DNA of 64,000 nucleotides from Flavobacterium enshiense DK69 (lineage in GTDB: Bacteria > Bacteroidota > Bacteroidia > Flavobacteriales > Flavobacteriaceae): contig NZ_AVCS01000004.1 of NCBI RefSeq assembly GCF_000498495.1, positions 1-64,000 on the forward strand, in the 5' to 3' direction. Numbering within the stretch: the first letter of the stretch is position 1; each line of letters starts with the position of its first letter. The notes beneath the pieces are model-generated. The model was not told the origin of the DNA. It saw only the letters and a program-made list of their open reading frames with translations, and did no database searches. The position numbers and the translations under genes are program-made. Positions 33,724 through 43,888 of this stretch are shown here, piece by piece.

Positions 33724-34809
33724 ATGGCTAAAAGAATTTTAATGCTTGTTAGCTTGTGTGCCCTTTGGTTCAATACAAGTTGTGAGTCTAAAAAAGAAGA
33801 AAAAGAAGAAAAAACAAAATTTTTAGTTACTACCCCAATTCAAAAAGATACTATTACCACTAAAAACTACGTGTGTCAGATACATGCAATAAACCATATC
33901 GAATTAAGAGCCCAGGAAAGAGGTTACCTTCAAAAGATTTTTGTAGACGAAGGACAGTCCGTTAGAAAAGGGCAATTGTTATTTCAGATTATGCCTAATC
34001 TGTATCAGGCAGAAGTGCAAAAGGCACAATCAGAAGCTAATTTCGTTCAGATCGAATACCAGAACACCAAAAAATTAGCAGAGAAAAATGTAGTTTCTCC
34101 TAACGAATTAGCAATGGCTAAAGCAAAATTAGACAAGGCCAAAGCGGAATTAGCGTTAACCAAAGTACACCTTCAGTTTACAGAAATCAGAGCACCATTT
34201 GATGGTATTATCGATAGATTCCATGTACGTTTAGGAAGTTTATTGGAGGAAGGCGATTTGCTGACCAATATATCCGATAACAGCAAAATGTGGGTTTACT
34301 ACAATGTTCCTGAAGCTGAATATTTGGACTATAAAATACGAGAGAAAAACAATGGTAAAACGAGAGTTAACTTGTTAATGGCCAATAATGAGTACTTCAA
34401 TCATATTGGTGTGGTGGAAACCATTGAGGCCGATTTCAACAACGAAACCGGAAACATTTCATTCAGAGCCACGTTCCCAAATCCTCAAGGATTATTGCGA
34501 CACGGAGAAACCGGAAGTATCCAAACTATCCTTCCTTTGAAAAACGCCTTATTGATTCCGCAAAAAGCCACTTTCGAAGTGCTTGAGAAAAAATACGTAT
34601 ATGTGATTGATAAAGAAAATAAGGTAAGATCAAGAGCTATTACTATTGCTGCTGAATTACCACATATCTATGCTGTAAACAGCGGTTTATCCCAAGGAGA
34701 CAGAATTCTTCTTGAAGGATTACGTATGGTTAAAGAAAACGAAAAAATTGAATGCAAAGTTGAGGATCCCGAGTATGTGTTGTCTCATTTGGAACTATAT
34801 GCTGAATAA
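33724..34809 (+). CDS. RND efflux periplasmic adaptor (membrane fusion lipoprotein)
   Basis: The 361-residue protein has a lipoprotein signal (LWFNTSC, Cys20). The order of domains is the HlyD/AcrA pattern: lipoyl half (VDEGQSVRKGQLLFQI), alpha-hairpin (about 95-140, QKAQSEANFVQIEYQNTKKL), second lipoyl half (IRAPFDGIIDRF), beta-barrel, and membrane-proximal domain. It links the inner-membrane pump to the outer-membrane channel encoded directly downstream. No TetR-type repressor gene is adjacent, unlike many acrAB loci. Confidence 0.93.
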   Translation: MAKRILMLVSLCALWFNTSCESKKEEKEEKTKFLVTTPIQKDTITTKNYVCQIHAINHIELRAQERGYLQKIFVDEGQSVRKGQLLFQIMPNLYQAEVQKAQSEANFVQIEYQNTKKLAEKNVVSPNELAMAKAKLDKAKAELALTKVHLQFTEIRAPFDGIIDRFHVRLGSLLEEGDLLTNISDNSKMWVYYNVPEAEYLDYKIREKNNGKTRVNLLMANNEYFNHIGVVETIEADFNNETGNISFRATFPNPQGLLRHGETGSIQTILPLKNALLIPQKATFEVLEKKYVYVIDKENKVRSRAITIAAELPHIYAVNSGLSQGDRILLEGLRMVKENEKIECKVEDPEYVLSHLELYAE

Positions 34810-34832
34810 TTTAAAATCGAAAAGAAAGAAAA

Positions 34833-37800
34833 ATGTTTAGCAAATTCATACACAGACCTGTATTCGCGATTGTCATTTCAATCATGATACTTTTTGTGGG
34901 ATCGTTGGCCATCAAACAGATGCCTATATCTCAGTTCCCGCAAATTGCCCCTACAACAGTAAATATTTTTATTGCATATCCCGGCGCCAGTGCCGACGTA
35001 TTGGTAAAATCTACCCTGATTACCCTGGAAAACTCCATAAATGGTGTTGAGGGCATGCGTTATATTGCAACTGATGCTACCAGTGCCGGAGAAGCTACTT
35101 TGAGAATTATTTTCGAACCCGGAACAGATCCCAACGAAGCAGTTGTTAGGGTGAAGACCAGGGTCGACCAGGTCATGCCACTCTTACCCGAGCTGGTGCA
35201 GCGTGAAGGTGTTGTAATTACGCCTATCCAACCAAGTATGTTGATGTACGTGAATCTTTATTCGAAGGATAAAAACATGGATGAGAAATTCCTGTACAAT
35301 TATGCCAGCGTAAAAATGATTCCGGAAATCAACCGACTTAAAGGTGTTGCCCGTTCCCAAATATTAGGAAGTAGAACGTATGCGATGCGTGTTTGGTTAA
35401 ATCCAGAGCGTATGAGAGCTTATAACATTTCCGTTGAAGAAGTTATGGAAGCGATGGGTGAGCAGAGTATCATCGGACGTCCGGGGCGAATCGGGCAAAG
35501 TTCGGGTATCGCAGCCCAGTCGTTGGAATACGTTTTAACCTATAAAGGAAGATTCAGCGAACCTAAAGAGTACGAAAACATAATCATTCGCGCTAATTCA
35601 GAAGGTGAGAGCATACACTTAAAAGATATTGGTAAAGTAGAATTAGGAAGTGAATTCTTCGACATCTACTCTAATTTAGACGGTCATCCTTCAGCGGCTA
35701 TCGTATTAAAACAAAATTACGGAAGTAATGCAAGTGAGGTAATTGAAGAAATCAAAGGAAAACTGGAAGAAATGAAAGAATCATTCCCTCCCGGAATGGA
35801 TTATAAAATCAGTTATGACGTTTCTCAGTTCCTTGATGCTTCCATCGAACAGGTAATCGATACGCTGCGAGATGCTTTCATCCTTGTTGCTTTTGTGGTA
35901 TTTGTCTTCTTAGGCGACTGGCGCTCAACCTTAATCCCAATTTTAGCGGTTCCGGTATCATTAATCGGTGCTTTCTTTGTGATTCAGTTTTTTGGACTTT
36001 CCATTAACCTGGTAACCCTTTTTGCCCTTGTACTTGCTATCGGTATTGTGGTAGATGACGCCATAGTCGTCGTAGAGGCCGTCCATGCGAAGTTTGAAGA
36101 ATTTCCCGATATTACACCATACCAAGCGGTTAAAAAAGTATTGAGTGAGATCACTGGTGCGGTAATCGCTATTACAGCGGTAATGGTTTCCGTTTTCTTA
36201 CCGATTTCCTTTATGTCCGGACCTGTTGGTACATTCTACCGTCAGTTCTCTATTACCATGGCGAGTTCCATCGTTATTTCGGCACTTATCGCACTTACCC
36301 TTACGCCGGTTTTATGCGCTATGATGCTGAAAAACCATCACGGACATGAAAAGAAAGGTAATTTGTTTACCAAAGCTTTAGACCGTTTCAATGCCGGTTT
36401 TGACAAACTTACCGGAAGATATGTAGCTATTTTGAAATCTATCGTAAACAGAAGATGGTTGACATTCGGAATATTACTTGCATTCTGTGCCGGTATTTTC
36501 TTTGAAAATCAAATCCTGCCTTCAGGTTTCATCCCTATTGAAGACCAGGGTACAATTTATGCCATTATTCAAACGCCGCCGGGTTCAACATTAGAAACTA
36601 CCAATCAGGTTTCACAAAAACTTCAAAAGATTTGTAAAACGGTAGATGGAGTAGAATCGGTTTCATCGTTGGCGGGTTATGAGATTATGACCGAAGGTCG
36701 TGGTTCTAATGCCGGTACTTGTTTGATCAACCTTAAAAAATGGTCAGATCGTAAGCATTCGGTAAAAGAAATCATGGAAGAACTGGAGGAAAAATCTAAA
36801 GGTCTAGGGGCAATAGTGGAATACTTCGAACCGCCGGCCATTCCGGGATTTGGATCTTCGGGAGGTTTCTCAATGCGTTTGTTGGATAAAAATACCACAA
36901 CCGATTACCAGGACTTCGATAAAATCAACAAAAAATTCATGGAAGACCTTGGCAAACGCAAAGAGTTAACCGGATTGTTCACCTTCTTTGCTGCCAATTA
37001 CCCGCAATATGAATTGGAAATCAATAACGAGCTGGCAATGCAGAAAGGAGTTTCCATTGGAAAAGCAATGGAAAACCTGAACATTTTGATTGGTAGTACA
37101 TACGAACAAGGTTTCATCAAGTACGGGCGTTTCTTCAAAGTTTACGTTCAGTCCGATCCGAAATTCAGAAGGCTTCCATCAGACATCCTTAACCTTTTTG
37201 TTAGAAATGACAGAGGCGAGATGGTTCCGTATTCAGCATTTATGACACTTAAAAAAGGTCAGGGGCCTAACGAGATTACCCGTTATAACATGTACAATTC
37301 GGCCGCAATTCAAGGACTTCCGGCAAAAGGATATACTACTGCCGATGCCATTAAAGCTATTAAAGAAGTAGCCGAAGTGTCATTACCGAAAGGTTATGAT
37401 ATTGCCTGGGAAGGATTATCGTTTGACGAAGCAAGCAAAGGAAATGAATCGATTTACATTTTCGCTATTGTATTGTTGTTCGTTTACTTCGTGTTAGCGG
37501 CACAATATGAGAGTTTTATCATTCCGTTATCGGTTATCTTGTCGCTACCTGTGGGTATTTTCGGTTCGTTCATGCTTCTTCAGTTGATGGGACTTGAGAA
37601 CAATATTTATGCACAAATCGGACTCATCATGCTCGTCGGATTGCTCGGTAAGAATGCCGTACTTATTGTGGAATTTGCCCTCCAGAAGCGAAGCGAAGGC
37701 TTTACGATACTCGATGCTGCGATTGAAGGTGCGAAAGTACGTTTCAGACCAATTTTGATGACTTCATTTGCGTTCATCGCCGGATTGATTCCATTGATTA

Positions 37801-38048
37801 TTGCTTCAGGAGCGGGAGCTATCGGTAACCGTACCATTGGTGCTGCTGCTCTGGGTGGAATGCTTTTCGGAACCATTTTCGGGGTACTTATTGTTCCTGG
37901 ATTATATTTCATTTTCGGAAGTTTGGCTGACGGTAAAAAATTAATCAGAGACGAAGAGGAAAGTTCATTAACAGAGAGCTTTGTACATCAGGTAGATGAT
38001 TTTAAATTAGGTAATCATACAGAAGAAGAGCACGATGAGAATAAATAA
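34833..38048 (+). CDS. RND multidrug efflux transporter (HAE1 family)
   Basis: The 1071-residue inner-membrane pump has 12 transmembrane helices and two large periplasmic loops. The N-terminus FIHRPVFAIVISIMI and the proton-relay segment ALVLAIGIVVDDAIVVVEAV with its double Asp are intact, as are GPVGTFYRQFSITMASS and GLLGKNAVLIVEFA. This places it in the AcrB/MexB-like hydrophobe/amphiphile group, not the heavy-metal group. It takes up drugs, bile salts or detergents from the periplasm or membrane. The start is 23 nt after the adaptor stop, and its end overlaps the channel gene by 14 nt. Confidence 0.96.
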   Translation: MFSKFIHRPVFAIVISIMILFVGSLAIKQMPISQFPQIAPTTVNIFIAYPGASADVLVKSTLITLENSINGVEGMRYIATDATSAGEATLRIIFEPGTDPNEAVVRVKTRVDQVMPLLPELVQREGVVITPIQPSMLMYVNLYSKDKNMDEKFLYNYASVKMIPEINRLKGVARSQILGSRTYAMRVWLNPERMRAYNISVEEVMEAMGEQSIIGRPGRIGQSSGIAAQSLEYVLTYKGRFSEPKEYENIIIRANSEGESIHLKDIGKVELGSEFFDIYSNLDGHPSAAIVLKQNYGSNASEVIEEIKGKLEEMKESFPPGMDYKISYDVSQFLDASIEQVIDTLRDAFILVAFVVFVFLGDWRSTLIPILAVPVSLIGAFFVIQFFGLSINLVTLFALVLAIGIVVDDAIVVVEAVHAKFEEFPDITPYQAVKKVLSEITGAVIAITAVMVSVFLPISFMSGPVGTFYRQFSITMASSIVISALIALTLTPVLCAMMLKNHHGHEKKGNLFTKALDRFNAGFDKLTGRYVAILKSIVNRRWLTFGILLAFCAGIFFENQILPSGFIPIEDQGTIYAIIQTPPGSTLETTNQVSQKLQKICKTVDGVESVSSLAGYEIMTEGRGSNAGTCLINLKKWSDRKHSVKEIMEELEEKSKGLGAIVEYFEPPAIPGFGSSGGFSMRLLDKNTTTDYQDFDKINKKFMEDLGKRKELTGLFTFFAANYPQYELEINNELAMQKGVSIGKAMENLNILIGSTYEQGFIKYGRFFKVYVQSDPKFRRLPSDILNLFVRNDRGEMVPYSAFMTLKKGQGPNEITRYNMYNSAAIQGLPAKGYTTADAIKAIKEVAEVSLPKGYDIAWEGLSFDEASKGNESIYIFAIVLLFVYFVLAAQYESFIIPLSVILSLPVGIFGSFMLLQLMGLENNIYAQIGLIMLVGLLGKNAVLIVEFALQKRSEGFTILDAAIEGAKVRFRPILMTSFAFIAGLIPLIIASGAGAIGNRTIGAAALGGMLFGTIFGVLIVPGLYFIFGSLADGKKLIRDEEESSLTESFVHQVDDFKLGNHTEEEHDENK

Positions 38049-39471
38049 GAAATATAAATTCCAATACATTGCAATTGCTGCCATTTTGTTGAGCGTTGCA
38101 AGTTGTAAAACGTCCAAGGTGGCGGAAAAAACAGCTAACACTAATGTGCCTGAACAGTATACCACTGCTCAGGACACTGTTAACTCCGGAAAAATTTCCT
38201 GGAAAGACTATTTCAAGGACAGCCATTTGCAATCGTTAATTGAAACTGCGCTGAAAAACAACCAGGAGTTGAATATCACAATGCAGGAAATAGAGATTTC
38301 TAAAAACGAAATCAAAGCCCGTAAAGGAGAATACCTTCCGTTTGTTGGAGTAAAAGCAGGTGCGGCTGTTGATAAAGTTGCCCGTTACACCAACATAGGT
38401 GCTATGGAAGCCACTACCGAAATCAAACCCGGCAAGGAAATGCCCGAACCGCTTCAGGATTATGGTATAGGCCTTTATGCCAATTGGGAAATTGATATCT
38501 GGAAGAAACTCCGTAATGCTAAAAAAGCGGCGGTAAACCGTTACCTTTCATCTGTAGAGGGTAAAAACTTCATGGTTACCAATTTAATTTCCGAGATTTC
38601 AAATTCTTACTACGAGTTATTGGCATTAGACAGTCAGTTGCAAATCGTAAATCAGAACATTGAAATTCAAAGCAACGCTTTAGAAGTCGTAAAATTGCAG
38701 AAAGAGGCGGCTAGGGTTACTGAATTGGCGGTGAAAAAATTTGAAGCCGAAGTTTTAAAAACCAAAAGCCTTCAGTTTGAAATTGAGCAAAAAATCGTGG
38801 AGACCGAAAACAAAATCAACTTCTTAGTTGGCCGCTTTCCACAGCATATTGAAAGAAATACCACCGCGTTTAACGATTTGTTGCCAAATGTGGTTCATGC
38901 CGGTATTCCATCTCAGCTTTTAAAAAACAGACCGGATATCCGTCAGGCGGAATTTGAATTGGCAGCTTCAAAACTGGATGTGAAATCGGCCAGAGCACGT
39001 TTCTATCCAACAATAGGAATTACTGCCGGAATTGGCTATCAGGCATTTAATCCTGGTTATCTTTTTAATCCGGAATCGTTATTGTATTCCTTGGCTGGTG
39101 ATTTAATGGCACCGCTAATCAATCGAAATGCAATTAAAGCGAGTTACAATACTGCCAATGCAAAACAGGTTCAGGCAGTTATTAACTATGAAGAAACCAT
39201 TTTGAAGGGTTATATCGAAGTGGCTAATCAGGTTTCAAAAATCAGTAACCTTGAAAAAAGCTACAACTTAAGATCAAAGCAAGTGGAAGCGCTTACAACT
39301 TCCGTTTCAATCTCGAACGAATTGTTCCGTTCTGCCCGTGCTGACTATATGGAAGTATTACTTACGCAACGTGATGCTTTAGAATCTAAATTTGATTTAG
39401 TGGAAACCAAAATGCAGCAACTAAATGCGATGGTTAACATTTATAGAGCTTTAGGTGGCGGATGGGAATAA
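38035..39471 (+). CDS. outer-membrane efflux channel lipoprotein (TolC/NodT family)
   Basis: The 478-residue protein has a lipobox LLSVASC (Cys24). Two tandem outer-membrane efflux repeats follow, with QSLIETALKNNQELNI at the start and LLKNRPDIRQAEFELAASKL at the second repeat, a hallmark of the NodT type. The helices form the periplasmic tunnel of a trimer. It overlaps the pump gene by 14 nt, so adaptor, pump and channel form one complete tripartite exporter. A terminator follows at 39497. Confidence 0.94.
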   Translation: MRINKKYKFQYIAIAAILLSVASCKTSKVAEKTANTNVPEQYTTAQDTVNSGKISWKDYFKDSHLQSLIETALKNNQELNITMQEIEISKNEIKARKGEYLPFVGVKAGAAVDKVARYTNIGAMEATTEIKPGKEMPEPLQDYGIGLYANWEIDIWKKLRNAKKAAVNRYLSSVEGKNFMVTNLISEISNSYYELLALDSQLQIVNQNIEIQSNALEVVKLQKEAARVTELAVKKFEAEVLKTKSLQFEIEQKIVETENKINFLVGRFPQHIERNTTAFNDLLPNVVHAGIPSQLLKNRPDIRQAEFELAASKLDVKSARARFYPTIGITAGIGYQAFNPGYLFNPESLLYSLAGDLMAPLINRNAIKASYNTANAKQVQAVINYEETILKGYIEVANQVSKISNLEKSYNLRSKQVEALTTSVSISNELFRSARADYMEVLLTQRDALESKFDLVETKMQQLNAMVNIYRALGGGWE

Positions 39472-39496
39472 ATTAGTTAGTTACTAATAGTTGGTT

Positions 39497-39534
39497 AAAG
39501 CCATTATGCAGTTTCTGTATAATGGCTTTTTTGT
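39497..39534 (+). terminator. terminator of the RND efflux operon
   Basis: AAAGCCATTAT (39497-39507) and ATAATGGCTTT (39519-39529) form a perfect 11-bp stem followed by a T run. Confidence 0.78.
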
Positions 39535-39548
39535 TTTTATGATAGTGT

Positions 39549-39861
39549 AAACTCCTTATTGCGGAAGAAATCTCGCTACTTCGGAGAGAAAACTCCTTAC
39601 TGCGGAGAGAAATCTCGCTACTGCAGAAAGAAATCTCGCTACTGCAGAAAGAAAACTCGTTACTGCGGAGAGAAATGTCGCTACTGCAGAAAGAAATCTC
39701 GTTACTGCGGAGAGAAATCTTGTTACTGCGGAGAGAAATCTTGTTACTGCGGAAAGAAATCTTGTTACTGCGGAGAGAAAACTCGCTACTGCGGAGAGAA
39801 AACTTGTTACTGCAGAAAGAATTATTGCTTCCGCAGAAAGAAAGCTCCTTACTACACTGTG
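39549..39861. repeat. 21-bp tandem repeat array (about 15 units) with frames open as heptads
   Basis: The array begins with a 19-bp unit at 39549 and has units of 21 bp to 39861. The unit is close to AAATCTCGCTACTGCAGAAA plus G, with variants GCGGAGAG, CTTGTTAC and CTCGTTAC. The last two units (39820-39861) are degraded. Because 21 is a multiple of three and the unit lacks stops in several frames, two frames stay open. One gives leucine-rich heptads (LLRREIL, with an ATG at 39675). The other gives Cys/Tyr heptads from a TTG at 39559. I treat it as non-coding, with doubt. No spacers occur, so it is not a CRISPR array. The gap 39862-39951 shows only AT-rich DNA. Confidence 0.85.
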
Positions 39862-39951
39862 AAAATTCCTTGACTACAAGCGTGTAGTTTAAAAGAAAAC
39901 AAAACGTACTTCTTTTTTATACCATAAATTTTTAAAGTATAAGAAAAATAC

Positions 39952-39959
39952 TATTTTTG
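39952..39959 (+). promoter_or_regulatory. candidate -7 box for the YifB/ComM gene
   Basis: TATTTTTG matches TAnnTTTG exactly and ends 16 nt before the ATG at 39976. Confidence 0.42.
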
Positions 39960-39975
39960 ATAAAATTTATACGCC

Positions 39976-41511
39976 ATGTTAGTTAAAGTATTTGGAGGTT
40001 CCGTTTTTGGAGTCGATGCACAATTAATCACAATTGAAGTAAACATAGATAAAGGAGTAGGCTACCATTTGGTAGGATTGCCCGATAATGCCATAAAGGA
40101 AAGCAGTTACCGTATAGCTGCCGCTTTAAAAAATAACGGTTATCAACTCCCCGTTAAAAAGATAACCATCAATATGGCTCCCGCCGATTTAAGAAAAGAA
40201 GGTTCCGCCTATGATCTTACTATTGCCATCGGTATTTTGGCAGCTACAGGCCAGATAAAATCAGAAGAAGTAGGTAAATACATTATTATGGGTGAACTTT
40301 CCCTCGATGGTGGAATGCAACCCATAAAAGGAGCTTTGTCAATCGCCATAAAAGCAAAAGAAGAAGGCTATAAAGGTTTTTTTTTACCCAAAGATAACGT
40401 CAAAGAGGCCGCCATAGTGACCGGACTTGATGTGTACGGCGTTGAAAATGTGCTGGAAGTGATTGATTTTTTCGAAGGAAAAGGAACATTGGAACCTACC
40501 GTAATCAATACCCGTGAAGAATTCTACAAAACCCTGGATTATCCCGAATTTGATTTTGCCGAAGTAAGAGGGCAGGAGTCAATCAAGCGTTGTATGGAAA
40601 TTGCCGCTGCAGGCGGACATAATCTTATCCTGATTGGTCCTCCGGGAGCGGGGAAGACTATGTTGGCCAAGCGATTGCCGAGTATTTTGCCTCCAATGAC
40701 GTTAAAAGAAGCTTTGGAAACCACAAAGATTCACAGTGTGGCAGGAAAGGTAAAAGATACCGGGTTGATGAATCAGCGGCCGTTCCGGAGTCCGCACCAT
40801 AATGCGTCCGCAGTGGCTTTGGTTGGAGGAGGAAGTTACCCGCAGCCCGGAGAAATTTCCCTGGCACATAATGGTGTTTTGTTTTTGGATGAATTGCCCG
40901 AGTTTAAACGCGAAGTTTTAGAAGTGATGCGACAGCCTTTGGAAGACAGGGAAGTCACAATATCCAGAGCCAAGTTTACAATAACATATCCATCTTCGTT
41001 TATGTTGGTAGCCAGCATGAATCCGAGTCCGGGCGGGTATTTCAACGATCCTGATGCACCGGTAAGTTCTTCGCCTGCTGAAATGCAACGGTACTTGAGC
41101 AAAATTTCCGGACCTTTATTGGATCGAATCGATATTCATGTTGAAGTAACTCCGGTTCCGTTTGAAAAATTGTCTGATACCCGAAACGGAGAGAGCAGTG
41201 TGGAAATAAGAAAGAGGGTAACTAAAGCAAGAGAAATACAGTCCAAACGGTTTGAACTTTTTGAAAGTATCCATTATAATGCGCAGATGGGATCGAAACA
41301 AATCCGTGAACATTGCTCTTTGGATGTAACCTCACTTCAATTGTTGAAAACGGCAATGGAACGGTTAAATCTCTCCGCACGTGCATATGACAGAATATTA
41401 AAAGTGTCCCGAACCATTGCTGATTTGGATGGTTCGGAAAAAGTGGAATCCAACCATATTTCGGAAGCGATACAATACCGTAGCCTTGACAGGGATGGAT
41501 GGTTAGGATAG
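39976..41511 (+). CDS. comM: YifB/ComM family Mg-chelatase-like AAA+ ATPase
   Basis: The 511-residue protein has an N-terminal Lon-like ChlI domain ([38 protein letters not shown]), a central AAA+ module with Walker A GPPGAGKT (near 223), [17 protein letters not shown], Walker [12 protein letters not shown], and a C-terminal Mg-chelatase helical domain ([18 protein letters not shown]). ComM is a helicase that helps branch migration during natural transformation in other bacteria; that role here is inferred from the family. It is transcribed alone after the 21-bp repeat array. Confidence 0.93.
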   Translation: MLVKVFGGSVFGVDAQLITIEVNIDKGVGYHLVGLPDNAIKESSYRIAAALKNNGYQLPVKKITINMAPADLRKEGSAYDLTIAIGILAATGQIKSEEVGKYIIMGELSLDGGMQPIKGALSIAIKAKEEGYKGFFLPKDNVKEAAIVTGLDVYGVENVLEVIDFFEGKGTLEPTVINTREEFYKTLDYPEFDFAEVRGQESIKRCMEIAAAGGHNLILIGPPGAGKTMLAKRLPSILPPMTLKEALETTKIHSVAGKVKDTGLMNQRPFRSPHHNASAVALVGGGSYPQPGEISLAHNGVLFLDELPEFKREVLEVMRQPLEDREVTISRAKFTITYPSSFMLVASMNPSPGGYFNDPDAPVSSSPAEMQRYLSKISGPLLDRIDIHVEVTPVPFEKLSDTRNGESSVEIRKRVTKAREIQSKRFELFESIHYNAQMGSKQIREHCSLDVTSLQLLKTAMERLNLSARAYDRILKVSRTIADLDGSEKVESNHISEAIQYRSLDRDGWLG

Positions 41512-41659
41512 GTTTGCGTATTTTTATTTATAAAGTTTTTGAAAGGATTTTTTTGACGTTTTAACGATTTTTCAATATCGTGTCATATCTTTTGATGCTT
41601 TGTTTTGTAAGTTTACTTGTGTAGTTGTTAAAAACTTTAATGATTCAATAGAGAAAATT

Positions 41660-42256
41660 ATGAAACAAAAAATTTTAACGCTGGCTTTAATGGCATCTTT
41701 TCTACTATTCTCAGGATGCTACCCCGACGGAGCGGAAAATACGGAAGATTTTGATATTGTTTATACATCCTACGATCAAGGATACAATTTTCAAAATGCC
41801 GGAACGTATTCTATGCCTGATGAGATTGTAATTTTGGGAGACAGTGAAGAACCAGAGTTCATTCCTGATATCTATGCTGACGAAATTATAGCTAATATTG
41901 AGCGTAATCTTTCAAATTTGGGATGGACCAGGGTAACCAACGATGCTAATCCCGATGTACAGCTTTTATTAGGATCGTGGACCACTACAACTATTTCCTA
42001 TTGGGGTGGCGGATATTGGTGTTATTGGGATCCATACTATTGTGGAGGAGGCTGGTACTACCCATATCCGGTAGTGACCAGTTATACCACGGGAACCTTA
42101 GTAATGGATATGGTTGTTAATCAGACGGCTGGAGGTAAAAAAGGGGTATGGACAGGTGCCCTCAATGGATTGTTTGAAGGTAACTTTGATGGATCTAGAA
42201 TTACCAAAGGGATTAACCAGGCTTTTGCACAATCTCCTTATTTAAAAATCAATTAA
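41660..42256 (+). CDS. DUF4136 domain lipoprotein
   Basis: The protein has 198 residues from the ATG at 41660. A lipoprotein signal (LMASFLLFSGC, Cys20) follows a basic start. The body has the DUF4136 pattern: a beginning with FDIVYTSYDQGYNFQN, a middle with IANIERNLSNLGWTRV, and a Trp/Tyr/Gly-rich segment (ISYWGGGYWCYWDPYYCGGG in part). It ends in AFAQSPYLKIN. The family is envelope-anchored and of unknown function. It lies 11 nt upstream of the beta-barrel gene, so the two are likely one operon. Confidence 0.8.
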   Translation: MKQKILTLALMASFLLFSGCYPDGAENTEDFDIVYTSYDQGYNFQNAGTYSMPDEIVILGDSEEPEFIPDIYADEIIANIERNLSNLGWTRVTNDANPDVQLLLGSWTTTTISYWGGGYWCYWDPYYCGGGWYYPYPVVTSYTTGTLVMDMVVNQTAGGKKGVWTGALNGLFEGNFDGSRITKGINQAFAQSPYLKIN

Positions 42257-42267
42257 TTGAAGCTAGT

Positions 42268-42849
42268 ATGAAAAAGATATTTTTTACACTTTTGGTTTTT
42301 GGATGTTTATCAACTTCCATAACATATAGTCAGAGTAAGAAACATGTTTATATCCTGGAATATTCAGTGGGATTGGGTACCGATTTTATAGATAATGCCA
42401 GTTTCAGAGGGATTGGATTTGAATATCGAAATATGATAAAACCCAACATTGGCGTTGGGGTCGGTTTCGGATACAACTTTTTCTATGAAGAAAAGGATTA
42501 TGATACATATACTAATGGAAATGAATCATTTTCAGGAAAGCAATTCCGTTACCTACACAATATTCCAATGATAGTGGCAGGTGATTACTATTTTAAACCG
42601 AATGAAAAAATCAATCCTTTTGTGGGATTTGGAATTGGAGGTAATTATATATTTAAAAGGACTGAAATGGGGGTTTTCCTGATTGATGATGAAGCTTTCC
42701 AATTCGCAATGAGACCTGAAGTAGGAGCGATCTTTCAAGCCGGACCAAATGCCAATATCTCATTCACTGCTAAATACCTTATAGGTACAGATGCAGATGA
42801 TATAGATGCGGTAAACTACTTTGCTTTGAATATAGGATATGTATTTTAA
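42268..42849 (+). CDS. small outer-membrane beta-barrel protein
   Basis: The 193-residue protein has a signal peptide (MKKIFFTLLVFGCLSTSITY, cleaved after YS or YSQ). About eight amphipathic strands with alternating Gly and aromatic residues follow (GVGVGFGYNFFYE, NPFVGFGIGGNYIF, FALNIGYVF with a C-terminal aromatic residue). This matches the OmpA/OmpX-like small barrel layout. The substrate or partner is unknown. It follows the DUF4136 lipoprotein by 11 nt and is closed by the terminator at 42931. Confidence 0.75.
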   Translation: MKKIFFTLLVFGCLSTSITYSQSKKHVYILEYSVGLGTDFIDNASFRGIGFEYRNMIKPNIGVGVGFGYNFFYEEKDYDTYTNGNESFSGKQFRYLHNIPMIVAGDYYFKPNEKINPFVGFGIGGNYIFKRTEMGVFLIDDEAFQFAMRPEVGAIFQAGPNANISFTAKYLIGTDADDIDAVNYFALNIGYVF

Positions 42850-42930
42850 GGTAATAGAGTGAACCAATAGTATTTCAGATAGTTCAAAAATGAATTAAAT
42901 GTTTTTCAATACTTTATTTGATTTAGTTAT

Positions 42931-42968
42931 AAAAAAAGTCTGGATTCTTCTCAATCCAGACTTTTTTT
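42931..42968. terminator. bidirectional terminator between convergent genes
   Basis: GTCTGGATT (42938-42946), loop CTTCTC, AATCCAGAC (42953-42961), flanked by seven A on the left and seven T on the right. It serves the barrel gene and the metallopeptidase gene. Confidence 0.82.
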
Positions 42969-42995
42969 ATGTTTAAAAGTAATTGAATTAACATG

Positions 42996-43850
42996 TTATC
43001 TCAGTTCTTCTGCGAAAGTATCCCCTTGTTTAATATCCCCGGTTTTATAACCTTTCATAAACCATTTCATTCGTTGTTCTGAGCTACCGTGTGTAAATGA
43101 TTCCTGATTCACATGTCCCTGCATTTTGGTTTGAATGGCATCATCTCCAACGGCATTGGCAGCGCTCAAAGCTTCTTCTATATCGCCTTCTTCTAAAAAC
43201 TGTTTGTTGTAATAAGCCCATACTCCGGCATAAAAATCGGCCTGAAGTTCTAAACATACGGATAATTTGTTAGCTTCCGCTTCACTTTTGCTGCTTTGCA
43301 ACTGCCTTACTTTTGCCGATGTTCCCAAAAGGGTTTGCACATGATGTCCTACCTCATGGGCCATAACATAAGCTATAGCAAAATCTCCGCCTTTGGCTCC
43401 AAATCGTGTTCTGAGTTCCTCAAAAAAGGCCATATCCATGTATACTTTCCTGTCCCCGGGACAATAGAACGGTCCGGAAGCCGAAGTTGCTCCACCGCAA
43501 GCAGTCTGAACCTGATCAGTAAATAAAACCATTTTCGGCTTTTCGTAGGTCAAATTGTTTTCCTGAAATATCTTAGTCCAGGTATCTTCCATAAAGGCAA
43601 AATTAGTTTTTACGAAATCACCAATTTCAACCTCTTCAGCGGTAAGTGCTCTTTGTTCCGTCTGTTGGGGTTGACCTTGTTGCATTTGTTCTAAAATAGG
43701 GGTCAGTTGCTGGGCGTTTTCTCCTCCAAAAAGATTTACAAGTAAAATTATGATACCGACAATTCCACCGCCAACCAATGTTTTGCCTCCGGTAGACATT
43801 CCTCTGCGGTCTTCAACATTGTCACTTTTTCTGTTGCCTTGCCATTTCAT
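42996..43850 (-). CDS. YpfJ-type neutral zinc metallopeptidase
   Basis: The 284-residue protein has one N-terminal membrane helix (GIVGIIILLVNLFGG, 30-45) and a soluble peptidase domain. The zinc motif HEVGHH lies in VMAHEVGHHVQTLLG (near 165), and ELQADFYAGVWAYY supplies the third ligand region. The opening MKWQGNRKSDNVEDRRG is typical of the YpfJ (KPN_02809) family. Likely membrane-anchored with the active site in the periplasm. The natural substrate is not known. Confidence 0.9.
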   Translation of the reverse strand: MKWQGNRKSDNVEDRRGMSTGGKTLVGGGIVGIIILLVNLFGGENAQQLTPILEQMQQGQPQQTEQRALTAEEVEIGDFVKTNFAFMEDTWTKIFQENNLTYEKPKMVLFTDQVQTACGGATSASGPFYCPGDRKVYMDMAFFEELRTRFGAKGGDFAIAYVMAHEVGHHVQTLLGTSAKVRQLQSSKSEAEANKLSVCLELQADFYAGVWAYYNKQFLEEGDIEEALSAANAVGDDAIQTKMQGHVNQESFTHGSSEQRMKWFMKGYKTGDIKQGDTFAEELR

Positions 43851-43888
43851 AGGAATAAAGTTTAAAGATTGCTTTTTACATTTACCTT

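Noticed and set aside
39549..39861. CRISPR array
   Set aside because: Units are contiguous 21-bp copies with no unique spacers, and no cas gene is near.
39559..39873. 104-codon Cys/Tyr heptad frame with TTG start
   Set aside because: It is explained by the 21-bp repeat, which leaves more than one frame open; no start context or family supports it. It is kept as a finding and not called as a gene.
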